Assembly: GCF_000695795.1 (NCBI RefSeq)
Contig: NZ_JNCA01000001.1
Span: 372,001-436,000, forward strand
Direction of reading: 5' to 3'
DNA length: 64,000 bases
Source: Flavobacterium seoulense
GTDB lineage: Bacteria > Bacteroidota > Bacteroidia > Flavobacteriales > Flavobacteriaceae
Below the pieces are notes generated by a model. The model saw only the letters and a program-made list of their open reading frames with translations, searched no databases and was not told where the DNA came from. Both the position numbers and the translations under genes were made by a program. Shown in pieces: positions 32,789 to 43,600 of the stretch. Numbering within the stretch: the first letter of the stretch is position 1; each line of letters starts with the position of its first letter.

Positions 32789-35701
32789 ATGTCTGAAGAG
32801 AGAGTAATAAGAATAAACAAAGTTTTAAGGGAATTGAATATTTCTTTGGAAAGAGCTGTGGATTATCTTAAAGATAAAGGGATTGCGATTGAGTCTAATC
32901 CAAACACAAAAATTTCTAATGATGTATACGATGTCTTGTGCGGTCAGTTTGCGGGTGACAGAGGGAAAAAAGAGGCTTCGAAAGAAGTAGGCGAAGAGAA
33001 GAGAAAAGAAAAAGAAGCTTTACGTATTGAGCGTGATAGAGAAGCGGAAGACAAACGTAAGCAGGAAGAAGAATTACAAAAACAACAACAAGAGGTAATT
33101 AAGGCGAGAGCTACGATTTCAGGTCCTGTTCAAGTTGGGAAAATTGATTTGAATCCTTCAAAAGCTACTCCTTCTTCTCCAGCAGTTGAGGAAAAAGCAG
33201 CAGCTGCTCCTAAGCCTGAAGTTGTCGAAGAAAAACCGGCTGCTAAAACTGTTTCTCCAGAGAAAATCGAATCAGACAAAAAAGAAGAAAAACCTGTTGC
33301 GGCAGAAGCTAGCAAAGCTGTAGTTGAAAATACATCTAAAGAAGAAGTTGTGAAAGAGGAAAAACAGAATCCTGTTGTTCCTGCAGCTAAAGAAGTTAAA
33401 AAGACTGAAGAAGCAGCTAAATCTGACGAAGCTCCTGTTGAAGAAGCTATCGCAACACAATATCAAAAACTTTCTGGGGCTACTTTAACAGGTCAGGTTA
33501 TTGATTTGTCACAATTCAATAAGCCAAAGAAAAAGAAAGAGGATCCAAAAATTGCAGCTAATAAACCAGGTGCACCTGGAGCTGCTGGAGCAAATGCAAA
33601 TAAAAATAAGCGTAAAAGAATTGCACCTAAACCAGGTACACCTAATACGCCGGCTACACCAAGACCTCCGGGAACTCCAAATCCTAATAAAATAACACCT
33701 AATACTGGTGGTGGAGGATTTAATGCTAATAGAGGAGCCAGACCTGGATTTGTAAAAGGAAACCGTCCTGCTATTGTTGCTAAAGTTGAGCCAACAGAGG
33801 AAGAAGTTAAAAATCAAATTAGAGAAACTTTAGAAAAACTTCAAGGTAAAAAAGGAGGAAAATCTAAAGCGGCTAAATATAGAAGAGATAAAAGAGATAC
33901 GCACCGTCAGAAATCTGATGATGAGCAAAGAGCTTTAGATGAAGAAAGTAAAACTATTAAAGTTACTGAATTTGTTACTGTAGGTGAAATTGCAATCATG
34001 ATGGATGTGCCAATTACTAAAGTGATTGGAACGTGTATGTCACTTGGTATCATGGTTACTCAAAATCAACGTTTGGATGCTGAAACATTAACCATTGTTG
34101 CAGATGAATTTGGTTATGACGTTGAGTTTATTACTGTAGATATCGAAGAAGCTATCGAAGTAGTTGAAGATAAAGAAGAAGATTTAGTAGCCAGAGCACC
34201 GATTGTTACTGTAATGGGACACGTTGACCACGGTAAAACATCTTTATTGGATTACATCCGTAAAGAAAATGTTATCGCTGGTGAGTCAGGAGGAATTACT
34301 CAGCACATTGGAGCTTACGGGGTGAAATTAGAGAATGGTCAAAAAATTGCATTCTTAGATACTCCGGGTCACGAGGCGTTTACTGCAATGCGTGCACGTG
34401 GAGCGCAACTTACCGATATTGTTATTATCGTAATTGCTGCCGATGATGATATCATGCCGCAAACTAAAGAGGCTATCTCTCATGCTCAGGCAGCTGGTGT
34501 GCCAATTATCTTTGCAATCAATAAAATAGATAAACCAAACGCGAATCCGGATAAGATTAAAGAAAGATTGGCTGGTATGAATTTGCTTATCGAAGAATGG
34601 GGAGGTAAAATCCAATCTCATGATATTTCTGCTAAAACCGGTCTTGGAGTAAAAGATCTTTTAGAGAAAGTATTGTTAGAAGCTGAGATTTTAGATTTAA
34701 AATCTAATCCAAACAAAGCGTCTCAAGGTGCTGTAGTTGAAGCTTACTTAGATAAAGGAAAAGGATATGTTTCTACTATTATGGTGCAACATGGAACTTT
34801 AAGAATTGGAGATTACTTGTTAGCAGGTAAACACCACGGAAAAGTTAAAGCAATGCATGATGAGCGTGGTAATGTTGTTACTATTGCAGGTCCATCAACG
34901 CCGGTATCTATTTTAGGTTTAGATGGAGCTCCTACAGCTGGAGATAAATTTAACGTTTTTGAAGACGAAAAAGAAGCAAAACAAATTGCTGCTAAACGTT
35001 CTCAATTAATGCGTGAGCAATCAGTACGTACACAACGTCATATTACGCTTGATGAAATTGGACGTCGTATCGCATTAGGTCAATTTAAAGAATTGAACGT
35101 AATCCTTAAAGGTGACGTGGATGGTTCTGTTGAAGCATTGTCTGATTCGTTCTCTAAATTATCTACTGAAGAGATTCAAATTAATATTATCCATAAAGGA
35201 GTTGGAGCAATTACTGAAACTGACGTTATGTTGGCTTCTGCTTCAGATGCAATCATTATCGGATTTAACGTTCGTCCTGCTGGAAATGCTAGACAATTGG
35301 CTGATAAAGAAGAAATCGATATCCGTTACTACTCAATTATCTATGCGGCAATTGATGACTTGAAAGATGCGATGGAAGGAATGCTTGCTCCGGAAATGAA
35401 AGAAGAAGTATTAGGTACTGCTGAAATTAGAGAGTTGTTCAAAATTTCTAAAGTGGGAACTATTGCCGGATGTATGGTTACTGATGGTAAGATTACACGT
35501 CAGGCAAAAATTAGAGTTATTAGAGCCGGAGTGGTAGTTCACGAAGGAGAATTAGTAGCCTTGAAGCGTTTTAAAGACGATGTGAAAGAAGTTACTAAAG
35601 GATACGATTGTGGTATCCAGGTTAAAGGATTTAATGATATTGAAGAATATGATGTTATTGAGGCTTACCATGAAGTAGCAATCAAGAAAAAATTGAAATA
35701 A
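32789..35701 (+). CDS. infB: Translation initiation factor IF-2
   Basis: A 970-residue GTPase that places initiator tRNA on the ribosome. Residues 1-55 are an IF2 N-terminal domain, then about 60-375 is a low-complexity charged and Ala/Pro/Lys-rich linker. The GTPase domain starts with GHVDHGKT at 477-484, followed by the G2 region ([10 protein letters not shown]), G3 DTPGHEAF and G4 NKIDKP; beta-barrel and C-terminal tRNA-binding domains complete it. The long disordered N-terminal part is typical of Bacteroidota IF-2. It is the last gene of the operon, followed by a strong terminator. Confidence 0.98.
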   Translation: MSEERVIRINKVLRELNISLERAVDYLKDKGIAIESNPNTKISNDVYDVLCGQFAGDRGKKEASKEVGEEKRKEKEALRIERDREAEDKRKQEEELQKQQQEVIKARATISGPVQVGKIDLNPSKATPSSPAVEEKAAAAPKPEVVEEKPAAKTVSPEKIESDKKEEKPVAAEASKAVVENTSKEEVVKEEKQNPVVPAAKEVKKTEEAAKSDEAPVEEAIATQYQKLSGATLTGQVIDLSQFNKPKKKKEDPKIAANKPGAPGAAGANANKNKRKRIAPKPGTPNTPATPRPPGTPNPNKITPNTGGGGFNANRGARPGFVKGNRPAIVAKVEPTEEEVKNQIRETLEKLQGKKGGKSKAAKYRRDKRDTHRQKSDDEQRALDEESKTIKVTEFVTVGEIAIMMDVPITKVIGTCMSLGIMVTQNQRLDAETLTIVADEFGYDVEFITVDIEEAIEVVEDKEEDLVARAPIVTVMGHVDHGKTSLLDYIRKENVIAGESGGITQHIGAYGVKLENGQKIAFLDTPGHEAFTAMRARGAQLTDIVIIVIAADDDIMPQTKEAISHAQAAGVPIIFAINKIDKPNANPDKIKERLAGMNLLIEEWGGKIQSHDISAKTGLGVKDLLEKVLLEAEILDLKSNPNKASQGAVVEAYLDKGKGYVSTIMVQHGTLRIGDYLLAGKHHGKVKAMHDERGNVVTIAGPSTPVSILGLDGAPTAGDKFNVFEDEKEAKQIAAKRSQLMREQSVRTQRHITLDEIGRRIALGQFKELNVILKGDVDGSVEALSDSFSKLSTEEIQINIIHKGVGAITETDVMLASASDAIIIGFNVRPAGNARQLADKEEIDIRYYSIIYAAIDDLKDAMEGMLAPEMKEEVLGTAEIRELFKISKVGTIAGCMVTDGKITRQAKIRVIRAGVVVHEGELVALKRFKDDVKEVTKGYDCGIQVKGFNDIEEYDVIEAYHEVAIKKKLK

Positions 35702-35723
35702 TAGTTTAATTATATTTTATAAG

Positions 35724-35752
35724 AAAATCCCGATTCGTCGGGATTTTTTTGT
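35724..35752 (+). terminator. Intrinsic terminator of infB
   Basis: A 10-bp stem AAAATCCCGA/TCGGGATTTT with a TTCG tetraloop and a T-run, 22 bases after the infB stop. Confidence 0.92.
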
Positions 35753-36002
35753 TTATTTTTATAATATGTGTAGGCATAAATACAAGGGTAAATAATTTTA
35801 GGACAAAAGTTATTGTTGTGTACAGTTGAATTCATATGATTATTATGTGAGAAATTAGTGGTTTTTTAAAGGTGATTGTTCAATTGATTATAGCTTTAAT
35901 GGATAAAATTTTTCATGTTTTATAGTTATTGATGTAATAAACAATACATCATTTTGAAGAATTCAGAAGAGATTTGTAAAGAAATTCAAAATATGAAGTC
36001 AA
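35753..36002. other. Intergenic region, nothing recognised
   Basis: AT-rich DNA between the infB terminator and a small lipoprotein gene. I found no convincing promoter element, hairpin or small open frame. A short imperfect palindrome, gatgtaataaacaatacatc, lies at 35933-35952. Confidence 0.4.
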
Positions 36003-36482
36003 ATGAATAGTAAAATTTTCAAGATCCTGTTTACTCTAACTGTCTTAGTTGGTTGTAAGAATGAAAAAGAGCAACTGTTATTCAAAAATAATAACGAGAA
36101 TTTATGTTTCGATATTAAGTGGAAAAGTAAGGGTAAGCAATATTATGGTCGCAGTTGTGTGTTTAAAAAAAATGGAGATGCATATTTTTTTGAATACGAA
36201 TTAGAGGGTAGTCAGGTGAGGTATGCTTTATTGGAAGACTTTTATAATCCTCCACAATGGAATAAAAAAGAGGATTCTATTTTTTGTGGTTATTATTACT
36301 ATAAAGCATCGTATCAAAATGAAAAAGAATTATTGCTTTATGGTAAACTAGATACGTTGTATTTGGAAGAAATTAATGAGTTGTTTAGTATTAGTTTTTT
36401 TAAAAGAAAATCTTCTTTGATTAATCTAATTGATAATAGAAGCAAGGATACAATCGCAAAGATAAAGATGACGAATCAGTAA
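36003..36482 (+). CDS. Small lipoprotein, hypothetical
   Basis: A 159-residue protein with a type II signal peptide and lipobox LVGC, C18 being the likely lipid site. The mature part is mixed charged and aromatic (KWKSKGKQYYGRSCVFKKNG, YFFEYELEGSQVRYALL) with beta-strand character, and no motif I recognise. Lys19-Asn-Glu-Lys after the cysteine is not an obvious surface-export signal. The base composition is even more AT-rich than neighbouring operons. The gene is alone between terminators; function unknown. Confidence 0.6.
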   Translation: MNSKIFKILFTLTVLVGCKNEKEQLLFKNNNENLCFDIKWKSKGKQYYGRSCVFKKNGDAYFFEYELEGSQVRYALLEDFYNPPQWNKKEDSIFCGYYYYKASYQNEKELLLYGKLDTLYLEEINELFSISFFKRKSSLINLIDNRSKDTIAKIKMTNQ

Positions 36483-36541
36483 GAATGATAAAGTTTTAGA
36501 AGATGTTTTTTGCTGAACTAGTTTTGTGATTTGGCTAAATG

Positions 36542-36590
36542 AAAAAGAGCCTAAAAAAGCAATTTTGCTGCTTTTTTAGGCTCTTTTTTT
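36542..36590. terminator. Bidirectional terminator, 19-bp stem
   Basis: A perfect 19-bp inverted repeat (36542-36560 and 36570-36588) with A-rich left and T-rich right ends and a 9-base loop, between the convergent lipoprotein and SPOR genes. It should stop transcripts from both sides. Confidence 0.93.
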
Positions 36591-36611
36591 ATAACAAAAA
36601 GTGTTAAATTT

Positions 36612-37001
36612 TTATTTTTTCGGCTTTATCAAAAATGCGTTTTGATATACTTTTTTGATTTCTACTAAATTTCGCTCGGCTTCTATTCGGGTTCTGAAAT
36701 TGCCTAGCCATACTTTATAATTAGGGGTGTTGAAAACGATTGTTGCATCTAGGTCTGAAAAATTTTGTTTGCAATCGTTTAATGTGCTTTTTGCTTTTTC
36801 GCTATTGCCACTAAAAACCTGAATTTTATATCGCTCATTTACAGTAATTGAGGTGTTAATTTTTCTTTTTTCACTCAATAATTGTTCGAATTTTGGATTT
36901 TGCTGAATGTTAATTTTTGCCTCCTGAGCACTCAGCTTATGACTGCAAATAATTAGTAGGCTAATGTGAAAAAAATGATTTCGAATCTTTAAAATTCTCA
37001 T
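36612..37001 (-). CDS. SPOR-domain protein
   Basis: A 129-residue exported protein. The N-terminal hydrophobic stretch (about 10-25, ending LSAQ) is a signal peptide. Residues 55-127 form a SPOR-like domain: YKIQVFSGNSEKAKSTLNDC, then NYKVWLGNFRTRIEAERNL, the usual W-x-G-x-F/Y-x-x-R-x-x-A pattern. SPOR domains bind denuded peptidoglycan glycan strands at division sites or the cell wall. It is divergent from the act operon, with about 217 bases between them; a functional tie is not evident. Confidence 0.85.
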   Translation of the reverse strand: MRILKIRNHFFHISLLIICSHKLSAQEAKINIQQNPKFEQLLSEKRKINTSITVNERYKIQVFSGNSEKAKSTLNDCKQNFSDLDATIVFNTPNYKVWLGNFRTRIEAERNLVEIKKVYQNAFLIKPKK

Positions 37002-37103
37002 AATGTGAAGATTTTTGAGTAAAATTAATATTTATTCATTGAAAGTGAAATAAAAAATTTATTTAGAATTGATATAAATTGTTGTTTGGGCTGTTTTAGG
37101 GTT

Positions 37104-37132
37104 TTGAGAATAGTTCTTAAGTCGTATTTTTG
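37104..37132 (+). promoter_or_regulatory. Promoter of the act-cox operon
   Basis: TTG (37104-37106) and TATTTTTG (37125-37132) are 18 bases apart, matching the Bacteroidota promoter. A leader of about 80 bases precedes actA. Confidence 0.7.
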
Positions 37133-37218
37133 TCGGAGTTTAAAATAAAGGGGCATTTTTATATGTATTTATAGTATAAAAAATTGTGCCAATTTTTAGT
37201 AGATAATCATTATACTTT

Positions 37219-38547
37219 ATGAAAAAGGTGGGTAACCATAATTCGAACTCAAGGAAAATGTTTTTAAGTTTAGCAATGATGCTGGCTTTTTCCTTCTCTT
37301 CATTTGCGCAAGATGCTGCTCCTGCAGCTCCAACCGAGGCTGCTCCTGCAGCTGCTACAACTGGAGGTGATCCAGTAAAAGGTAAGGCGCTTTTTAATTC
37401 TAATTGTGCTGCTTGTCATAAGCTAGATGCAAAATCAACAGGTCCTGCGCTTAGAGGAGTTGCTGATAAGCATGAAAAAGAATGGCTTTACAAGTGGATT
37501 CATAATAGTTCTGACATGATTAAGTCAGGAGATCCTGCTGCAGTTAAATTATTTAATGAAAATAATAAATCTGTAATGACATCTTTCCCTCAGTTATCTA
37601 ACGAGGATATTGATAATATTATTGCCTATACTTCAGAACCAAAAGCGGAACCTGCTGCTGCTTTACCAGGAGCTCAGGCTGGTGCTGATGCTGCACAAGG
37701 TAGTGGTTCTAATAATAATGTGATATTAGGTGTTCTTGCTTTAGTATTAGTTGTATTAGTTGTGATGTTGTTCATGGTTAATAATGTACTAAGAAAAGTA
37801 GCAAAAGCAAATGGTATCGAGGTTGCTCCAAAAGCACAACGTACTCCTATTTGGAAAGCTTTTGTTAAAAATCAATTTTTAGTATTGGTTTCTTGTGTCT
37901 TCTTGTTGTTAGCTAGTGGTTACTTTGTGTATGGCTACTTAATGCAGGTAGGTGTTGATCAGGATTACCAGCCTATTCAGCCAATTCATTATTCTCATAA
38001 AATTCACGCTGGTGATAATGAGATTAACTGTAAATATTGTCACTCTGCAGCCAGAGTTAGTAAAACTGCAGGTATTCCTTCTTTAAATGTTTGTATGAAC
38101 TGTCATAAAAACATTTCTGAAGTTGCTGAAACTACAGCTACTCCTGAGTACAGCAAAGCATTCTATGATGCACAAATCCAAAAATTATATGATGCAGTGG
38201 GTTGGGATAAAACAACTCAGTCTTATACTGGAAAAACACAACCTGTAAAATGGGTTCGTATTCATAACTTACCTGATTTTGTTTACTTCAACCACTCACA
38301 ACACGTAACTGTTGGGGGAATTGAGTGTCAAACTTGTCACGGTCCTGTTGAGACTTATGAAATTCAAAAACAATTTGCTCCTTTAACAATGGGATGGTGT
38401 GTTGATTGCCATAGAAAAACTGATGTTAAAATGGAAGGAAATGGGTATTACAAAAAAATACATGAAGAACTTTCTAAGAAATACGGTGTAGAGAAATTGA
38501 CCGAGGCACAAATGGGAGGTTTAGAGTGTGGAAAATGCCACTATTAA
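37219..38547 (+). CDS. actA: Alternative Complex III ActA-type multiheme cytochrome c, with extra N-terminal heme domain
   Basis: A 442-residue protein with six CxxCH heme sites. After a signal peptide (about 1-30) comes a monoheme class I cytochrome domain (C63-C66-H67), then a membrane helix (about 166-190), a second one (about 213-240), and a pentaheme domain with sites at C271, C292, C370, C394 and C437. The pentaheme part is the ActA subunit that takes electrons from ActB. The extra monoheme domain may pass electrons on to the aa3 oxidase encoded downstream; this is inference. It is the first gene of the operon. Confidence 0.88.
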   Translation: MKKVGNHNSNSRKMFLSLAMMLAFSFSSFAQDAAPAAPTEAAPAAATTGGDPVKGKALFNSNCAACHKLDAKSTGPALRGVADKHEKEWLYKWIHNSSDMIKSGDPAAVKLFNENNKSVMTSFPQLSNEDIDNIIAYTSEPKAEPAAALPGAQAGADAAQGSGSNNNVILGVLALVLVVLVVMLFMVNNVLRKVAKANGIEVAPKAQRTPIWKAFVKNQFLVLVSCVFLLLASGYFVYGYLMQVGVDQDYQPIQPIHYSHKIHAGDNEINCKYCHSAARVSKTAGIPSLNVCMNCHKNISEVAETTATPEYSKAFYDAQIQKLYDAVGWDKTTQSYTGKTQPVKWVRIHNLPDFVYFNHSQHVTVGGIECQTCHGPVETYEIQKQFAPLTMGWCVDCHRKTDVKMEGNGYYKKIHEELSKKYGVEKLTEAQMGGLECGKCHY

Positions 38548-38579
38548 TTAAATTATTAAGATTTTAATATATATATACA

Positions 38580-41500
38580 ATGTCATCAAACAAAAAATAC
38601 TGGAAAAGTGTTGAGGAACTAGAAAATGGTTCTATTGTTGAGGCGCTTAGAAATAACGAATTTGTTGAAGAGATTCCTACAGATGAATTTTTAGCAAATG
38701 CTGATTCAATGTCATCTTCTTCGACTTCAAGACGTGATTTTCTAAAGTACGTTGGGTTTAGTACTGCGGCTGCTACACTTGCAGCATGTGAGGGACCTGT
38801 TCATAAGTCAATTCCTTATGTATTACAGCCAGAACAAATCATTCCGGGAGTAGCTGATTATTATGCGACTTCTGTATTTGACGGATTTGATTTTGCAAAT
38901 CTACTTGTTAAAACACGTGAAGGGCGTCCTATTAAAATAGAAAACAATACTATTGTAGGAGCTAAATTTGCTGCAAATGCTAGAATTCATGCCTCAATAT
39001 TGTCATTGTATGATAGTATGCGTTTGAAATCTCCAAAAATTGAATCGAAAGATTCTTCTTGGTCAGTAGTTGATTCTAAAATTAAATCAAGTATTGCAGA
39101 TGCGAAAGCAAAAGGCGGACAAGTAGTTTTATTAACAAATACTTTAGCGAGTCCATCTACTGAGAAATTAATTGCTGATTTTATTGCAGCAAACCCAAAT
39201 GCAAAACATGTAGTTTATGATGCGGTTTCTTCATCAGCAGCTTTAGATGCATTTGAATCAGTTTATGGAGAAAGAGCTTTAGTTGATTATGATTTTTCAA
39301 AAGCATCTCTTATCGTTTCTGTTGGAGCTGATTTCTTAGGAGACTGGCAAGGTGGAGGATATGATACAGGATATGTACAAGGTAGAATTCCAAGAAATGG
39401 AAAGATGTCTCGTCATTTCCAGTTAGAAGCTAATATGACATTGTCTGGTGCTGCTGCTGATAAGCGTTTGCCAATGACGGTTGCAAATCAAAAACAAGCA
39501 TTAGTTCATATATATAATGTAGTAACAGGTTCTGCTGTTGCTGTAAACTTAGCTCCTGAATTAAAAGCAGAAGTTACTAAAGCGGCTCAACAATTAAAAG
39601 CGGCTGGTTCAAAAGGACTTTTAGTTTCTGGTATTCAGGATAAAAATGCACAATTATTAGTTTTAGCAATCAACCAGGTTTTAGCTAGTGAAGCTTTTAC
39701 AACTGTTGGTGTTAGAGAAATAAGAAAAGGATCTGACGAAAAAGTTGCTCAGTTAGTTAATGATATGAAAGCAGGTAGCGTTCACACTTTAATTATGAGT
39801 GGTGTTAATCCAGTATATACTTTGGCTGATTCAGCATCTTTTGTTGAAGGTCTTAAAAAAGTAAAAACATCTGTTGCTTTATCTTTGAAAGAAGATGAAA
39901 CTGCACTTGCTTCTACAATTGCTGCTCCGGTAGCACACTACTTAGAGTCTTGGGGAGATTTAGTTTTAACTAAAGGAACTTATAGTTTAACACAACCAAC
40001 GATTCGTCCATTATTCGATACAAAACAATTTCAAGATGTTTTAATGTCAGTTAATGGTCTTACAGGAACTTATTACGATTATTTGAAAGCTTATTCATCA
40101 TCATTTATTGCTGGTTCAACTTGGAACAAAGTATTGCATGACGGTGTATTTGTTGGAGCGCCTCAGGCTTTATCTGGAGGTACTGCTGATTATGCTAGTG
40201 CAGCTAATGCATTGTCAAAATCTAAAGCTGCTGAAGGATTAGAGTTAGTGTTATACACTAAAACTGGTTTAGGTGATGGTCAACAGGCAAATAACCCTTG
40301 GTTACAAGAATTCCCGGATCCAATTACAAGAGTTTCTTGGGATAACTACGTAACTGTTTCTAATGCTGATGCTAAAACATTAGGTTTATCTAATGAAATT
40401 GTTGCTAATGGAGGTTTGAATGGTAGTTATGCTACAATCACAACTGCTGATGGAACTAAATTAGAGAATGTACCAGTTATTGTTCAGCCAGGTCAGGCAG
40501 TAGGAACTGTAGGTTTAGCTGTAGGTTACGGACGTAAAGCTGCCTTAAAAGAAGAAATGCAGGTAGGTGTTAATGCTTACGCTTTATATAAAGGTTTCAA
40601 AGATGTTCAGTCAGTAACATTAGTTGAGGCTGGAGGAGAACATGAGTTTGCTTGTGTTCAAGGTCAAAAAACTTTAATGGGTAGAGGAGATATTATTAAA
40701 GAAACTTCTTTAGAAATCTTCAATACCAAAGATGCTAAAATTTGGAACGAAACTCCAAAAGTATCTTTAGATCACAAAGAGGTTGAAGCTACTTCTGTAG
40801 ATTTATGGGAATCTTTTGATCGTTCAGTAGGACACCACTTTAATCTTTCTATTGACTTAAACGCTTGTACTGGTTGTGGAGCTTGTGTTATTGCTTGTCA
40901 CGCAGAAAACAATGTACCGGTTGTAGGTAAAGCTGAAGTTAGAAGAAGTCGTGATATGCACTGGTTGCGTATTGACAGATATTATTCTTCTGAAGAAACT
41001 TTTGTAGGTGATAATGAAAGAAAAGAAGGAATTGCAGGTTTATCTAGTTCGCTTTCTACATTTAATGAAATGGAAATAGCTTCTGATAATCCACAGGTTT
41101 CTTTCCAACCAGTAATGTGTCAGCATTGTAATCATGCACCTTGTGAAACTGTTTGTCCGGTTGCTGCAACTTCTCACGGTCGTCAAGGTCAAAACCATAT
41201 GGCATACAACAGATGTGTTGGTACTCGTTACTGTGCTAACAACTGTCCTTATAAAGTACGTCGTTTTAACTGGTTCTTGTATAACAAAAACAGTGAATTC
41301 GATTACCACATGAATGATGATTTAGGACGTATGGTGTTAAACCCAGACGTAAACGTTCGTTCTCGTGGAGTTATGGAAAAATGTTCTTTCTGTATCCAAA
41401 GTACTCAAGCTGTTATCCTTGAAGCAAAACGTCAAGGTAGAGAAGTGGCAAAAGATGAGTTTAACAATGCTTGTGCATGTTCAGCTGCTTGTTCTTCTGG

Positions 41501-41639
41501 AGCTATGGTATTTGGAGATGTTAATGATAAAGAAAGTGAGGTTGCTAAACTTGCTGAAAGTGAAAGAATGTATCACTTATTAGAGCACGTAGGTACAAAA
41601 CCAAACGTTTTCTATCACGTAAAAGTTAGAAACACTTAA
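38580..41639 (+). CDS. actB: Alternative Complex III ActB: molybdopterin-like/Fe-S subunit
   Basis: A 1019-residue periplasmic-facing protein. A Tat signal (SRRDFLKYVGF, R51-R52) ends in a lipobox-like AAC with C70, so it may be both Tat-exported and lipidated. Residues about 75-720 are the molybdopterin-oxidoreductase-like domain, which in ACIII carries no molybdenum cofactor. The C-terminal domain is ferredoxin-like with four cysteine clusters: CTGCGACVIAC, CQHCNHAPCETVC, CVGTRYCANNC and CSFC...CACSAAC. In known ACIII these bind three 4Fe-4S and one 3Fe-4S clusters that wire quinol oxidation to ActA. Follows actA by 32 bases. Confidence 0.93.
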   Translation: MSSNKKYWKSVEELENGSIVEALRNNEFVEEIPTDEFLANADSMSSSSTSRRDFLKYVGFSTAAATLAACEGPVHKSIPYVLQPEQIIPGVADYYATSVFDGFDFANLLVKTREGRPIKIENNTIVGAKFAANARIHASILSLYDSMRLKSPKIESKDSSWSVVDSKIKSSIADAKAKGGQVVLLTNTLASPSTEKLIADFIAANPNAKHVVYDAVSSSAALDAFESVYGERALVDYDFSKASLIVSVGADFLGDWQGGGYDTGYVQGRIPRNGKMSRHFQLEANMTLSGAAADKRLPMTVANQKQALVHIYNVVTGSAVAVNLAPELKAEVTKAAQQLKAAGSKGLLVSGIQDKNAQLLVLAINQVLASEAFTTVGVREIRKGSDEKVAQLVNDMKAGSVHTLIMSGVNPVYTLADSASFVEGLKKVKTSVALSLKEDETALASTIAAPVAHYLESWGDLVLTKGTYSLTQPTIRPLFDTKQFQDVLMSVNGLTGTYYDYLKAYSSSFIAGSTWNKVLHDGVFVGAPQALSGGTADYASAANALSKSKAAEGLELVLYTKTGLGDGQQANNPWLQEFPDPITRVSWDNYVTVSNADAKTLGLSNEIVANGGLNGSYATITTADGTKLENVPVIVQPGQAVGTVGLAVGYGRKAALKEEMQVGVNAYALYKGFKDVQSVTLVEAGGEHEFACVQGQKTLMGRGDIIKETSLEIFNTKDAKIWNETPKVSLDHKEVEATSVDLWESFDRSVGHHFNLSIDLNACTGCGACVIACHAENNVPVVGKAEVRRSRDMHWLRIDRYYSSEETFVGDNERKEGIAGLSSSLSTFNEMEIASDNPQVSFQPVMCQHCNHAPCETVCPVAATSHGRQGQNHMAYNRCVGTRYCANNCPYKVRRFNWFLYNKNSEFDYHMNDDLGRMVLNPDVNVRSRGVMEKCSFCIQSTQAVILEAKRQGREVAKDEFNNACACSAACSSGAMVFGDVNDKESEVAKLAESERMYHLLEHVGTKPNVFYHVKVRNT

Positions 41640-41669
41640 GAAATAATTTTAAAATCAATATAAAGGAAT

Positions 41670-43073
41670 ATGTCTCATATATACGACTCTAGTATTAGAA
41701 AGCCTTTAGTTATAGGTGATAAAACATATCACGATGTAACAATAGATGTAGCAGCACCTGTTGAGGGTGAGGCTAATAAACACTGGTGGATTGTTTTTAC
41801 AATCGCTTTAGCCGCTTTCCTTTGGGGAATAGGATGTATAGTTTACACAGTATCTACAGGTATTGGTACATGGGGATTAAATAAAACCGTTGGTTGGGCT
41901 TGGGATATCACAAACTTCGTTTGGTGGGTTGGTATCGGTCACGCTGGAACCTTAATTTCTGCAGTATTATTGTTATTCCGCCAAAGATGGAGAATGGCAA
42001 TTAACCGTTCGGCAGAAGCAATGACAATTTTCTCGGTAGTACAAGCTGGTTTGTTTCCGATTATTCACATGGGACGTCCTTGGTTAGCTTACTGGGTATT
42101 ACCAATTCCGAATCAATTTGGTTCATTATGGGTTAACTTTAACTCACCATTACTTTGGGACGTATTTGCAATCTCAACTTATTTATCAGTATCGTTAGTT
42201 TTCTGGTGGACTGGTTTATTACCTGACTTTGCAATGCTTAGAGATAGAGCAATTACACCATTTAATAAAAGAGTTTACTCTATCTTAAGCTTTGGATGGA
42301 GTGGTAGAGTAAAAGACTGGCAGCGTTTTGAAGAAGTATCTTTGGTACTTGCTGGTTTAGCAACTCCTCTTGTACTTTCTGTACACACTATTGTATCTAT
42401 GGACTTTGCTACTTCGGTAATTCCTGGATGGCATACTACAATTTTCCCTCCTTACTTCGTTGCTGGAGCGGTATTCTCAGGATTTGCGATGGTAAATACT
42501 TTGCTTATCATCATGAGAAAAGTATCTAACTTAGAAGCTTATATTACTTTACAACACATCGAATTAATGAATCTTATCATTATGATTACAGGTTCTATCG
42601 TAGGTGTGGCTTATATTACTGAGTTGTTCATCGCTTGGTATTCTGGAGTAGAGTATGAGCAATATGCATTCTTGAACAGAGCTACTGGACCTTACTGGTG
42701 GGCTTACTGGTCGATGATGACTTGTAACGTATTTTCTCCACAGTTCATGTGGTTCAAGAAATTAAGAACTAGTATCATGTTTTCTTTCATTATTTCTATT
42801 GTTGTAAATATTGGAATGTGGTTTGAGAGATTTGTAATTATTGTAACTTCTCTTCACAGAGATTACTTACCATCTTCTTGGACAATGTTCTCTCCAACAT
42901 TTGTTGATATTGGAATTTTCATTGGAACAATAGGTTTCTTCTTTGTATTATTTTTATTGTACTCTAGAACTTTCCCTGTAATTGCACAGGCAGAGGTTAA
43001 AACAATATTAAAAGCAACAGGAGACAATTACATAAGAGAAAGAGAAGCACATAAAGATTCACACCATGAGTAG
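41670..43073 (+). CDS. actC: Alternative Complex III ActC, NrfD-type quinol-binding subunit
   Basis: A 467-residue membrane protein of the NrfD/PsrC family with about ten helices. It is one of the two quinol-related integral subunits of ACIII. GIGHAGTLISAVLLLFRQRWR near residue 89, HMGRPWLAYWVLPIPN near 131, and VHTIVSMDFATSVIPGWHTT near 236 are conserved NrfD blocks; the His and Asp/Glu residues on helices are candidates for quinol binding and proton transfer. Its last 8 bases overlap actD. Confidence 0.93.
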   Translation: MSHIYDSSIRKPLVIGDKTYHDVTIDVAAPVEGEANKHWWIVFTIALAAFLWGIGCIVYTVSTGIGTWGLNKTVGWAWDITNFVWWVGIGHAGTLISAVLLLFRQRWRMAINRSAEAMTIFSVVQAGLFPIIHMGRPWLAYWVLPIPNQFGSLWVNFNSPLLWDVFAISTYLSVSLVFWWTGLLPDFAMLRDRAITPFNKRVYSILSFGWSGRVKDWQRFEEVSLVLAGLATPLVLSVHTIVSMDFATSVIPGWHTTIFPPYFVAGAVFSGFAMVNTLLIIMRKVSNLEAYITLQHIELMNLIIMITGSIVGVAYITELFIAWYSGVEYEQYAFLNRATGPYWWAYWSMMTCNVFSPQFMWFKKLRTSIMFSFIISIVVNIGMWFERFVIIVTSLHRDYLPSSWTMFSPTFVDIGIFIGTIGFFFVLFLLYSRTFPVIAQAEVKTILKATGDNYIREREAHKDSHHE

Positions 43074-43593
43074 TAATAAAGTAATATACGCCATTTATAA
43101 TGACGATGATGTATTGATGCATGCTGTAAAAACAACAAGAGCTGCACATCATCATATTGAAGAAGTTTTTACTCCATTCCCTGTACACGGTTTGGATAAA
43201 GCAATGGGAATAGCTCCATCAAGATTAGCAATTTGTGCCTTTTTGTATGGTTGTGTTGGTATTTCTTTTGCAACTTTCATGATGAGTTATATCATGATTC
43301 ATGATTGGCCTCAGGACATTGGAGGTAAACCAAGTTTTAGTTTTATTCAAAATATGCCTTCTTTTGTGCCTATTATGTTTGAGATGACAGTATTTTTTGC
43401 TGCCCACTTAATGGTTATTACTTTTTATATGAGAAGTAAATTATGGCCTTTTAAAGAAGCTGAAAATCCGGATGTTAGAACTACAGATGATCATTTCTTA
43501 ATGGAAGTAGCTGTTAAGGATAACGAAGAAGAATTAGTTTCTTTTTTCAAAAATACAGGCGCTGTAGAAGTTAAAGTAATAGAAAAGAATTAA
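43066..43593 (+). CDS. actD: Alternative Complex III ActD (DUF3341) subunit
   Basis: A 175-residue DUF3341 protein with two membrane helices (about 66-88 and 108-128) and a cytoplasmic remainder. VIYAIYNDDDVLMHAVKT at the N-terminus and FTPFPVHGLDKAMGI near 36 are typical. It packs at the side of ActC in known structures. Overlapping actC by 8 bases implies translational coupling. Confidence 0.92.
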   Translation: MSSNKVIYAIYNDDDVLMHAVKTTRAAHHHIEEVFTPFPVHGLDKAMGIAPSRLAICAFLYGCVGISFATFMMSYIMIHDWPQDIGGKPSFSFIQNMPSFVPIMFEMTVFFAAHLMVITFYMRSKLWPFKEAENPDVRTTDDHFLMEVAVKDNEEELVSFFKNTGAVEVKVIEKN

Positions 43594-43600
43594 TTTAGAT

